A DNA stretch of 18,625 bases from Irineochytrium annulatum (GCA_027600665.1 JADGJL010000541.1:1-18625); one strand, 5' to 3'. Shown: positions 10,101-18,625, counted from the first letter of the stretch. Notes: generated by a model from the letters alone, not told the origin. Program-made: numbers and translations.

Positions 10101-10477
10101 ACGGCTGGCTTCTCCTCCTCCTCTTCCTCGTCGCCGTCGTCCGCGAGGATGATGACGATGTCATCCTCCTCGTCGGCCTTTTTGGCTCGGCCTCGGGTCT
10201 TCTTGGCGGGGGCGGGGGCTTTTGCGACCTTCTCGGTTGGGGCACGGTCGACCTTGGCCTTCTTCCTCGATGCGGCGGCAGTCGGCTTCTCGACAGCTTC
10301 GGGTTCGTCCTTGGCGGAGCGGGTGCGCTTCCTCGAGACCGTGGCGGCGGTTTTGGATGCGGAGGCGGATCGGGACGCGGCGCGGGTGGATGGCGCCGGA
10401 TCCTGCTTGGCGGATCGACCACGCCGCGCTGGCGGGGCCGCGGCCTCCTTCTTCGCGGCAGCTTTCTTCGGTGCCAT
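7193..10477 (-). CDS. AT-hook, SIM-like and SPxK-rich chromatin-type protein, interrupted by one in-frame TGA
   Basis: Two open stretches, 10477-8774 (568 codons) and 8770-7193 (525 codons), share one reading frame and are split only by TGA at 8773-8771. Both sides of the TGA carry the same SPxK motifs, so I treat them as one gene. The N-terminal part is Lys/Ala-rich with AT-hook-like cores (RRGRS 18-22, TRGRA 94-98, KRGRL 127-131, KKGRP 201-205, GGRP 375-378, KRGRL 419-423, KPGRPPKK 466-473) that would contact AT-rich minor groove. Acidic blocks follow hydrophobic mini-segments at 107-111, 298-302 and 504-508 that look like SUMO-interacting motifs. The C-terminal half has many SP-x-K/R sites (possible CDK targets, H1-tail-like), tandem 16- and 15-residue repeats, and a final less repetitive segment ending DVEKYVDFEGIGL. 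In-frame intron solutions that remove the TGA are 8747-8794 (48 nt), 8731-8790 (60 nt), 8700-8774 (75 nt) or 8670-8774 (105 nt, GTGAGT donor, CAG acceptor). I recognise no named family; low complexity makes distant matches untrustworthy. A nuclear DNA-binding role is inferred. Confidence 0.72.
7638..7727 (-). repeat. Two tandem 45-bp copies in the chromatin-type gene
   Basis: Two adjacent copies (7638-7682, 7683-7727) differ at only a few bases. They encode a 15-residue unit, GQAKTVAxTEPAKPA. Frame is kept, which points to recent in-frame duplication inside a disordered region. Confidence 0.85.
7923..8113 (-). repeat. 48-bp tandem repeat, about four copies
   Basis: Copies begin at 7923, 7971, 8019 and 8067, exactly 48 bp apart. 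The fourth is more diverged. The unit encodes about 16 residues (KKASNSTSNVSATGPT on the minus strand). Looser relatives of the ASNxS unit continue up to about 8280, suggesting an older array with a recently homogenised core. Confidence 0.9.
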
Positions 10478-12013
10478 CGAATGCGCTCGAGTTGTTTTTT
10501 GAGGAGCGCAACCACAACTCGTCCGAACTCGTCCCTGTGCGATGAAGTCGAATCTGATGCTACGAAGGAAAGATCAACGGAAAAACTGAAGGGAGGAATG
10601 GCGACCATGCAAAATAGGAGTTGTTGAGAAGGTATGCACATTTAATCTGGCAGTAATATCAACATTTACCGCATTTTGTTGTCGACGCCAAGGTCAAATC
10701 TCCCAAGACCCAAAATACAGAAAAAAAATAATATAAAAAGCAAGTTACTTGATTTCGCATGTCTGCAAAGAAGGAACCCTTCGAAAGCTTGTGAATAAAG
10801 TGTGGTGTTTGCTCATGTCCGCTCCAATTTTTTGCTGCAGGTTAACAAGTGCGAGAAGGCTCTCGGTTTATCCTCCTGACCGTTCGCATCGGAACGCTCA
10901 TTATTCCAACAATTAGGATTGAAAACGACAACCTCACCAAATAGAAAACCGAAGTGCCATGTAAGAGAATTCCGCCTTCACCAATGACGCAAACCTTGAA
11001 CTTCATCCTTCTTACCGACTTAACTCTCTCGGACGGCTGAATTGTTCCCAAGTCCACACGAAAGGTGATTACACTAGCCTGTCGTCCTTTTGATCTTGAT
11101 TATACGAAGAAAAAATGCGAGGTTAAAGACTTTGGGAATACAATGACTAATGCCTCTCTAATTGAGATTCAGCCAAGGAAAGGCCACACTTCCGAAGTTG
11201 ATTTCAGCCAGCTTGTAACTCATCACAAAATGATACCTATTCTAGTCGCCGAGCTGCAGCACGCAAACCTGAAATGCAACACCCTCGACCACCGATGATT
11301 AAAGCGATGAGCGCCATCAGAAGCTTCGACTTGGCGAGTCAGTTTCGCCCACATGGCGTGTTTTGGATGTGTCGCCACTTTGCCGTCCGCTGAAAAAAAA
11401 TAATATTTAAGTTTCTTATTTCACGTGTGCAGCAAAACAGGTAGAAATGCAAACCTGTCCGCAAAGGATCAGACTTACATTCGCATTCAAAAACCATCAA
11501 CACCTTCCGCGTCAGTACGGACTGCGGGCCACACATGGAGAAAGATTAAAGGAACGAAAAGGGCGACTTCGAACACTATATATTTCACCGATGACTACAA
11601 ACCTCACGAACGGCGAAGCCAATAGAGGAAAAAACAACTTTCAGACATCTACCCTCTACGAAATAAATTCTAGAAACTTGCTGCATCAACCCCTCATCAC
11701 GCAAACACATAAAACGTAGCAAAACAGAAATTTTAGGCGGGAGGGAAGTTTCACGCAAAAGATTAACTAAGAGCCAAAAACCATACGACGGCACAGGGAG
11801 ATAGGGCCGTTCTGCGACCAGCATCGAATAATATGAAAGAGCGAGGAAGAGAGCTAATCAACATAGATAAGGACGAAAAAGATTAAGAATTTACATGAAA
11901 CTGCTCAGTAGCAAGGTGCATGCGGGCTTAATTAGGCTAATAAAACTCAAGGAGAGAAGAGCACTGCTAAAACAAGATCATCACAATAACCCGATATGTG
12001 TGCGTTCAAAAAC
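10478..12013. other. 1.5-kb AT-rich interval without a convincing gene
   Basis: This is the promoter side of the minus-strand AT-hook gene (start 10477) and the 3' side of the minus-strand HMG-box gene (stop 12014). Small open frames occur, the longest about 77-90 codons, but none shows a domain, good codon composition or a supported splice structure. Two A-rich blocks near 10720-10775 and 11392-11441 begin with the same GAAAAAAAATAATAT string and then diverge. I see no RNA gene or transposon end. Confidence 0.5.
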
Positions 12014-13589
12014 TCAAGGCTTCTTGCCCTTGTCACCCGAGCCGGACTTGGGCTTCGAGACGGAGGCGGTGGGCTTAGCAGCGGCCTTGGGCTTCGTCGG
12101 GATCTTGGCGGCGACCTTCTTGAGCACCGCCGATGTCCTTTTGAGAGCGGCCCCGCGGACCTTGTTGGCCTCCGCCTGCGGCTTCCTGGCGTCGGTGGTC
12201 TTCTTCGCGATCGTAGTGGCCGGCTTCTTGCTCGCGACGGTCTTTGCGGCGGCCTTCATTTTGGGAGCAGCCTCCTTCTTCTTGAGCGCGACCTCCTTCT
12301 TCTTGAGCGCAAGCTCCTTCTGCTGCTGCTTCAGCGCGGCAGCCTTCTCCTTCTTCTTCAACGCGGCCGCCTTCTTCTTCTTCATAGCGGCCGCTGCCTC
12401 CTTAGCCTTCTTGGCTTTCTCCTTCTGCAAAGCCAACTTCGCCTTCTGCTTCTGCATCTTCAACAGCTGCTTCTCCCTAAGCCTCTTCGCCACACTGATC
12501 GACTTGGTGGCCCTCACAAGGATCTTCGAGATTCCCTCCCTAATGTCCTTTTGGGCGTCTTTAAAATCCTGGAACATGTCAATACCATCATCAACAACGC
12601 AAAGGAAGAAGCGTTAGACTACATTCGACGGCTAAGAGTCGTACGAAGAAAGACGGGGTGTAAATGCTGTACCTTAATATAATCCGCCAACTTGTCCTTG
12701 TGCTCGGCCTTCTCCTGCTTGTACGCATCGATGTACGCCTTCTTCTCGCTCTCCCCCAACCCCTTCCAGGCCTTCCCAGCAAGCGCCGTGACCTCCTTCG
12801 GCTTCAAAACCCCAATGTCGGCGTCCTCCCCATTCCCGTTCTGAACCTTTTGCTCCCCCTTCCTGACATCGGCCAAGAACCTAAAGAACCCCGTCACAGG
12901 CCCTTTGGGCCTGCCCGCGTCCTTCAGCAGGACCTTACGGGTCACTCCCTTCTTCCCCATCTTCTTCAGCAGCGAGTTCCTCTCCTTCTCGATTGCGAGG
13001 TCCTTCTGCGTCCTCGACGACATGTACCGCTCCAGCTCCTTCTGGTACTTGTCCTTGGCCTCGTCCGCCAGACGCTGGTACGGCTCGCGATCGGACTCGG
13101 AGAGCGCCCTCCATGCCGCGCCGCCGCGCTTGGCGACGGCCGCCATCTGCGTCTTCAGCGAGGGGTCGTCCCTGAAGTAGCTTTCTTGCTGTTCCTTCAT
13201 GAAAAAAATGTAGGCGGACGACGGTCGCTTCGCGGGCGGCGAGTGCGTGGGCTCCGGAAGGGAGGCGAGCGCTTCCTTGTACGATCCATACGACGCGAGT
13301 GGCCGGGCTGTCGAAGAAAATCAATACGAGGCTAAACTAAAACTAGTAAAAAAGCAAGCAACTGCATACATGCGGCTCTTTTCTTCCTCGACGCCTTGGT
13401 TTTATCCCCATCCGCCCCCGTGGTCGCGGTCGCAAATCCAGCGATCATATTCAAGCTGGCCACGGGGAATGCAAGGAAGGGGACCGTTGGCTTCAGGACG
13501 AGCGGGAAGGGATCCCGCAGGTGCATCGTGGAGGTCGGGGGCCCGACCAAGAGGGCCGCGGTCGCGGTCGCGGCCCGTAAGGATGACAT
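12014..13589 (-). CDS. Tandem HMG-box protein with Lys/Ala-rich tail, possible mitochondrial nucleoid protein (Abf2/TFAM-like)
   Basis: Exons on the minus strand are 13589-13370, 13307-12673 and 12568-12014, with introns of 62 and 104 nt; phases agree and give 469 aa. HMG box 1 spans about residues 100-168, starting KRPSSAYIFFMKEQ with the conserved GAAWRALSESDREPY and a closing AKDKYQKELERY. HMG box 2 spans about 206-283 (GRPKGPVTGFFRFL, GKAWKGLGESEKKAY). HMG boxes bend and pack DNA. The N-terminus (MSSLRAATATAALLV) has Arg, Ser and Ala but no acid for over 20 residues, as in mitochondrial presequences. A start at 13631 would add 14 residues (MNIVTAVAFAVRG) with the same character. Two boxes plus a presequence is the Abf2/TFAM plan, but residues 286-469 add a long, almost acid-poor Lys/Ala helix-like tail that those proteins lack. 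A nuclear or nucleolar HMG protein is the alternative. Confidence 0.88.
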
Positions 13590-14070
13590 CGGCCCGCGCA
13601 CGGCGAAGGCTACTGCGGTCACGATATTCATTAGTCGAGTGCTGCAAGCAAGGCGCTGGTCGGCTGCAGTTGCGGGGGTTGAGGGCGAGGTGGATCGTTG
13701 CGTCGCAACTTCAAATTCGAAATTTATTTCGAGCGGACTGGTGAGTTCGAAAGCAATATTAATACAACTGCAATATAACAACAGAAATCGAGCCTACAAT
13801 CTTTACTCAGCTGCATTTCATCATCTCTTACTTGATCGTGCGCATTTTTCTGTTGCATTCCACTAGCCTCCACCTCGAATCGAGCCGCCCGATGTTCTTA
13901 TTATGCTGTAATCAAAAATACTTTTGGCCCAGCAAATGCGAGCTGTACCTTAGCCTTTTTTTCCTGATCCCACCTGCTGTCGTGTTGTTGCTTATTAACT
14001 ATTTCCAGCAGTGTCGGACGATCGCGACCGAAAACTGAAGTCAACTCCGCATTGTCCCATTCCCATCCGC
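13590..14070. promoter_or_regulatory. Probable divergent promoter of the HMG-box and haspin genes
   Basis: The two genes point away from each other, with start codons about 480 bp apart (about 440 if the HMG gene starts at 13631). The haspin side has a splice-acceptor-like TTTCCAG at 14002-14008, preceded by TTAAC and an in-frame stop at 13996. This could mean a 5' UTR intron or an extra upstream exon for haspin. No TATA box is evident. Confidence 0.5.
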
Positions 14071-17000
14071 ATGAAGTCCTACGGCAAGAACACCAAGCGC
14101 CTAACGAAGCAGACCTCCACGCTCCTCCCTTCCTCCCTCTCCACCTCGGCTTCGCTGCCTGCCAAAGCATCCGCATCGCCGTCCCAAACCTACTTCCCGA
14201 CCAACCACTGGCTCTTCCCCAACAGGAACAAGCGACGGAGCGGGAAGGAGGCGCCGTCCGACGACGCTGCGTTGTCCGGTGGAGATGATGACGGGGATGC
14301 TGGGACGGGGGGCGACACGACGAGCGAGAGCGGGAGCGATGTCGCGGACAGATTGAGAGAGTTGTCGTTGGTGAGACCAAGGAACGCTGACACGGGTGTG
14401 AAGGTGGCGGTGAACATGGGGGAAAGGACGGGATCGACTGCTGCAAAGAAGGGTGTGAGCGTAAAGGCAAAAACTTCGACAACCGCAAAGAAGACCTCGC
14501 CCAACGTCCCACCTCGTCGCAAAAAAACTCCCGTGGACGATGGATCAAGCGACGAGGACGAACACTCTGATGCCGATGACGACGTGGGCGACGGGGATTA
14601 CGCCGACGCCGGGGCCACACCGGCGGCAACGGAAGAGCCGGTTGGGAGGACACTTCGGGCGAGGAAACCCTCCGCGAGCAGGGATAAAGCTCGGATCGAG
14701 CTGGAGCGGCTCCGGATCTTGCGGGAGACGCCGAAGTTATTTGGGCTGAAGAAGGGACGGAGAATTATCGAGGAGTCGGACGAGGATGAGGACGAGGCCG
14801 CTGAGACGGTGGCGGACACCAAGAAAAAGGAACACCGGAACAACACCAACGTACTCTCCGTTACAAACCTGCCGCCCGCGAAACTCTTCGCGGCTTCAAA
14901 ACACTCCTCCACCATCCCCGAATCCGACAGCGAGCCCAGCGTTCTCTTCTCCTCATCGTCCTCCTCTGACTCCGATGCGCCCGCTTCATCCTCTCCCCAT
15001 CAGCCCGCTCGCATGTACCGCGCAAAGAAAATGAAAAACCACTTCAGACAGTCTATGCATCCGAATCTGCTGCCGAGCCCGTTGACGCCGCATAACCCAA
15101 GCACAAAGGATTTGGATTCGCCCGCTTCGCCGAGTGCGCGATCGCCGCGTTCGGTGGAGGGGGCGGAGGAGAAGCGAGGCGGGGTGGCGCCGTCGCCAGC
15201 GGTCGGGCAGACGCTGGACCGAGGTTCAATTGAGGTGTTGGCAGGGGAGTTAGAGGGTATGTCGCTGCGGCCCTCACTGGCGGGTGAAGCAGGGAAGGTC
15301 GGGGTGCGCGGGGTGGCGTCGTCGCCGGCGAAGGCTGTGGGGATTAAGGAGGAAGGGGGTCAAACGACGGAGCGCGATGGGCGAGTAACTGAAGCGGCGG
15401 CGGTCGATGATGCGCTCGTTGAGGACGAGGGGATGAGAAGCACGTTGAGACCACAGCATTCCTTGCTCTCGCTCTACGACGATGGCCGAACGCCGAAGAG
15501 GGCGGAAGGGGATATGATGGATGATGAGCCGGTTGCCACGTTGAAGCCACAACACTCCTTGCTTTCGCTCTACGACCACGAATCGATCGAAAGTGCGGAG
15601 CCGGTGAAAACGAATGACTCGCTTGGAAAGGAAGCGGGGACACTTCTCCTCACCTCTCAGGAAACCCTCATCGAGCTTGACGACCAAGAACCGCCCGCAT
15701 CACCCGGCACCGCAGCGCACAAGAAGCTAGAGCGAGACCGCCGCACGTCCCGCGAGATCATCGCAAGCTACACCGCACCGGATGACCCCTTCACCCTTAA
15801 AGACCTCTACGCGCTCTGCAAACAAACGGAGCCAATACCCTTGGAAAAGGCGCTGGCCGATCTGTACGTATGCCATTTTCCTGCAGTACATATGCTGATT
15901 TTCTGCGTGATAGGAAGCTCGTTGGCAAGCTCGGTGAGGCGACCTTCTCCGAGGTCTTCCACTTCCACACCGTCGTCAACGAACCAAAGTTGACGGGGAG
16001 GGATCTTTGGTCGCCCAGTCGTCGGGCGCAGACGTCACCATCGAAGAGAATGAAGGAACCCGTCCAGCTCGCGGTGAAGGTGATCCCATTCGATGAGGAG
16101 AGCGTGCATGATGTCGTCGAGGAGGTGAGGGTTTCGATGGCATTAAGCGCCTTTGGAGGGGCGAGAGCGGAGGAGAAGGGGGCGAAGGAGCTAGCGAGGG
16201 GGAACGAGGGGGAGGGAGGTTACAACTTCGTGAAGGTTGTGGGGGCGACGGTATGCAAGGGTCCGTACACGGAGGAGTTGTTGGACGCGTGGGACCGGTT
16301 CGATGATGCGCATGAGAGTGAGAACGATCGACCAGGTGAGAGATATTTTTTTTTTTTTTTGGAGATTGTTCCCGGAATTGTTTGGACTGGGCTGACGTTT
16401 GAACAGACTTCCACGACGAGGGTCAGCTCTTCCTGGTCTTGAGCCTCTCCCACGGCGGGACGGACCTGGAGCACTTCCGCATCAAGACCTGGAATGGCGT
16501 GCGCTCTATCCTCCTCCAGCTGTGTCTCTCGCTGTCCGCCGCCGAGTTCGAGGTCGGATTCGAGCATCGGGACCTGCACTGGGGGAACGTGCTCTGCCGA
16601 TCAACTGACGATACCTCAGCTTCCACGGGCACGGGATTTGGGTTCGGCGTTGGGGCGGCGACAGGGGCGGGCAAGGCGGCGAAGGGTGCTGTGATAGCCA
16701 AAACGAGGGAGTATGGAGTCCCGTTTGCGGGGAAGAGGGTTGAGGTGAATTTGGCCGGGGTGGAAGTAGTCGTGATCGATTACACGCTGTCGAGGTGTGA
16801 GGAGGGTGAGTCTTTGATGGCGCATTGGTATGGTGTGGCTGACGATAGGTTAGGGGGTAACATTTTATTTGTGGACATGAGGGACGAGGAGTTGTTTACG
16901 GGGGACGCGACGGAGGACTATCAGTATGAGATGTACGTTCAATAGTGTCGCTGTCCGCAATTATTTTGTCTGATATCCTGGCCATATAATAGATATAGAA

Positions 17001-17356
17001 TGATGAGGAAGGAGACCAACCGCGACTGGCGGGGATTCCACCCCAAGACAAACATCTTTGTAAGTCGTTCTCCCTCTTGCCCTTGTATTTCGCATATCTA
17101 ACGCTCTCCTCGCCCGGAAAAATAACAGTGGCTTCACTACCTCATCCACAAGATCGTAACCTGCAAGCATCTCCCCCGCGCTGGCGCGCTGTCGAAGCAG
17201 GCAAAGTCGCGGATCGAGGCCCTGAAGGACAGGGTCCTGGGGTACGGCTCCGTGATGGAGTTTGTGAGGCGGGAGGTGGTCGAGGCTAAGGAGGGCGGGT
17301 TCTTTGAAGGACAATTCCACTTGAAGGACGGGGTTGTTGGTAAGGGCTCGCCGTAG
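14071..17356 (+). CDS. Haspin, serine/threonine kinase of histone H3 Thr3
   Basis: Exons are 14071-15863, 15914-16335, 16407-16932, 16999-17059 and 17129-17356; introns are 50, 71, 66 and 69 nt, all phase-matched, giving 1009 aa. The kinase domain occupies about residues 599 to 1000. Visible elements: nucleotide loop GKLGEATFSEV (602-612), beta-3 lysine in LAVKVIPF (Lys653), a helix-C Glu (667 or 668), catalytic loop FEHRDLHWGNVL (Asp794, Asn799), and IDYTLSR (862-868). The DYT in place of DFG and the HWGN loop are specific to haspins. Haspin phosphorylates H3 Thr3 in mitosis, creating the docking mark for the chromosomal passenger complex at centromeres. The roughly 590-residue N-terminus is acidic, Ser-rich and disordered. 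It begins MKSYGKNTKR, resembling the Pds5-binding motif of Wapl and haspin, which also supports this start. A Gly/Ala-rich insert (about 809-833) sits between the catalytic loop and DYT. It is longer than most fungal haspins I know of. An upstream exon cannot be excluded, since the frame stays open back to a splice-like acceptor at 14008. Confidence 0.97.
15445..15576 (+). repeat. Duplicated 12-residue motif in the haspin N-terminus
   Basis: Codons 459-470 (15445-15480) and 491-502 (15541-15576) both encode L[R/K]PQHSLLSLYD, with one conservative difference in 12 positions and 96 nt (32 residues) between starts. A looser relative (SQETLIELDDQE) follows some 40 residues later. The flanking sequence between copies is not conserved. 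Confidence 0.9.
16346..16361 (+). repeat. Poly-T run in haspin intron 2
   Basis: A run of about 16 T's lies near the donor of the 71-nt intron 16336-16406. It is a likely slippage site and a possible polypyrimidine element; exact length should be treated as uncertain. Confidence 0.7.
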
Positions 17357-17647
17357 GGGGTGAGGACGGACGGGATAAGAGACTAAAGCCATCGGAGAGT
17401 TGTATACATGGGCAGTGTACTTACTTGAAAACATTGATAACTACTACCCACGCTCGTGTTTGGTTCGTTGGACATCGATAAAAACGGGAGGGAGGAAGAA
17501 AAAAGAAGAGTTATGCCGCCGATCAACACCACTGTTGGCCTCAAGAACGAATAAGATGCGATGCAATCTATTTATGAATTAAATATGCTTGTATATGAGT
17601 ATGCCAACATAAAGAATGAAATATAATGGACTGATATTTGTCCAGCT
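17357..17647. other. Convergent 3' region between haspin and the last minus-strand gene
   Basis: The haspin stop is at 17354-17356 and the opposite-strand stop at 17648-17650, leaving 291 bp for two 3' UTRs. The right half is AT-rich with several AATAAA-like variants, for example around 17575-17625. I see no gene. Confidence 0.5.
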
Positions 17648-18611
17648 CTACTTGTACACGCTCTTTCCCTATTAATTCATTGCGTCAGCAACGCCATGTG
17701 AAAAACGGAACTCATCAACATACCTTTATTGCAAGGAACGATTGCTGCTTCGTCTTTGCTCCTTTCGCCGCACCCGGCGGCGCCATCGATGCCGCCAGCG
17801 GCCCGGATTTCGCCCTCTTACCTCCGTGTGCCGCCGACCACGCATATGACACCGGGAACGCCGACCCGAGTGACGGGCTCGCGAGCGCGGGACTCGCCCA
17901 TCTCCGACCCTGGGTGCTGCCGGCCGACCCTCCGCCGTCGAGAAAGGGGTTTGCGGACGTTACGACAGTAACCGGCCGCATCGGGAAGCGCTCGGGCGTT
18001 CGCAGGCCGCTACTGCCGTAAGAGCCGTGACCTTGGCTGGTGTTCGTGCTCGAGTCTTCGCTGGGGGCTCTATGGAAACAGCATGTGTTAGATATTTATG
18101 ACCATATTATTTTGCGGTAAGTTTCAGGTAAGCAAACCTTTCTGAAGGATCTGATGTCGACGACCCCTCCGAGACGTCGTCGTCCGAAATCATCTGCCGG
18201 CCGATGCTTGCGGCCCGCGCAAGCGGCGTCCGGCCAGCCGTCGTGCTGGCGGACCCGGGTCTGCTCGAGTTCCGAGACGACGTGGCAGATTGAGGGGTCC
18301 AGGAGTTAACGGTGCCGTGGATGCGGCCGTTAGCTAGGCACTCAAGCTTGAACTTCTCCGTTTGACGCTTGTAGGACCGGATGAAGGCGTCGAGGCGGTC
18401 TGTGAGTGCCGGCATGTCGTTGATTTCAGAAGGTTCGATGGATACCGAGGCCCTTTGGTAAGAGTCAGAACTATTCTGCTCCCAGGCATGCAAACAATGA
18501 AAGCCGCATGCAAACTCACTCGTTGCTATCGGGATCAAGGGAGAGGTCGCTCGCTTGCGCGAGGAACTTGTCAACGACAGCAACTTGCTGTTGTTCAAAT
18601 TTAAATATCAT
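17648..18611 (-). CDS. Ser-rich protein of unknown function (four exons, start near window edge)
   Basis: Minus-strand exons are 18611-18520, 18452-18138, 18069-17724 and 17668-17648; introns are 67, 68 and 55 nt. Phases agree and total 774 nt (257 aa). Donors GTGAGT (18519) and GTATGT (17723) are strong. The last intron carries a good CTGAC branch site, and its acceptor opens a 21-nt terminal exon encoding GKSVYK and the stop. The middle donor (GTTTGC, 18137) is weak and that junction is the least sure. Residues 1 to about 76 look helical (EQQQVAVVDKFLAQASDL, ALTDRLDAFIRSYKRQTEKF); the rest is Ser/Gly/Ala-rich and disordered, with TP and SP sites. I do not recognise a family. The frame stays open upstream of the Met at 18611, which is 14 bases from the window end, so the gene may start beyond it. 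Confidence 0.62.
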
Positions 18612-18625
18612 TTTCCATCTGTTTC

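Noticed and set aside
8817..10502. 561-codon plus-strand open frame opposite the AT-hook gene
   Set aside because: It is the mirror of a GC-rich Lys/Ala/Glu coding sequence and reads as Phe/Ser/Ala/Leu low complexity. The minus strand has the sensible Met start, hooks and acidic blocks.
11065..11719. Plus-strand frames of 66-90 codons in the AT-rich interval
   Set aside because: They are short, start in AT-rich DNA and lack motifs or splice logic.
12935..13324. 129-codon minus-strand frame overlapping HMG box 1
   Set aside because: It is frame-shifted relative to the HMG box, whose conserved residues are continuous in the other frame.
13901..14653. 250-codon minus-strand Pro/Arg/Ser frame opposite haspin exon 1
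   Set aside because: Composition is typical of the reverse complement of Ser/Thr/Asp-rich coding sequence; no domain is seen and it conflicts with the haspin start.

Overview
The window looks like nuclear DNA of a filamentous or zoosporic fungus. Protein-coding genes are GC-rich and carry short introns (about 50-105 nt) with GTRNGT-type donors and pyrimidine-rich CAG/TAG acceptors. One intron has a perfect TACTAAC branch site. Intergenic DNA is AT-rich. An early-diverging fungus such as a chytrid fits, but I cannot fix the lineage from sequence alone.

Layout. (1) 519-1681, plus: a four-exon, seven-transmembrane protein with a 21-nt second exon. (2) 2695-5376, plus: a six-exon F-BAR + RhoGAP protein whose first coding exon I could not place. 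(3) 5377-7192: about 1.8 kb with no convincing gene. (4) 7193-10477, minus: a long, basic, low-complexity chromatin-type protein with AT-hook-like cores, three SUMO-interacting-motif-like segments, SPxK motifs and tandem repeats. It is cut by one in-frame TGA that most likely lies in a short intron. (5) 10478-12013: AT-rich, no convincing gene. (6) 12014-13589, minus: a three-exon protein with two HMG boxes, a possible mitochondrial presequence and a 184-residue Lys/Ala-rich tail. (7) 13590-14070: probable divergent promoter. (8) 14071-17356, plus: haspin (histone H3 Thr3 kinase), five exons, 1009 codons. (9) 17648-18611, minus: a Ser-rich protein I do not recognise, four exons, start very near the window edge.

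Functionally, genes 4, 6 and 8 are all DNA- or chromosome-related (AT-hook/SIM protein, HMG-box protein, H3 kinase). Gene 2 acts at the plasma membrane on Rho GTPase signalling, and gene 1 is an uncharacterised membrane protein. This is an ordinary eukaryotic gene neighbourhood, not an operon or mobile island. I saw no CRISPR array, no transposase and no convincing tRNA or rRNA gene. All spliced models were checked by hand for matching intron phase and total length divisible by three.

No obviously new multi-gene system is visible. The points most worth a second look are the TGA inside the chromatin protein, its alternating basic-hook/acidic-SIM architecture, the two-HMG-box protein with a giant lysine tail, and the N-terminal motifs of haspin.
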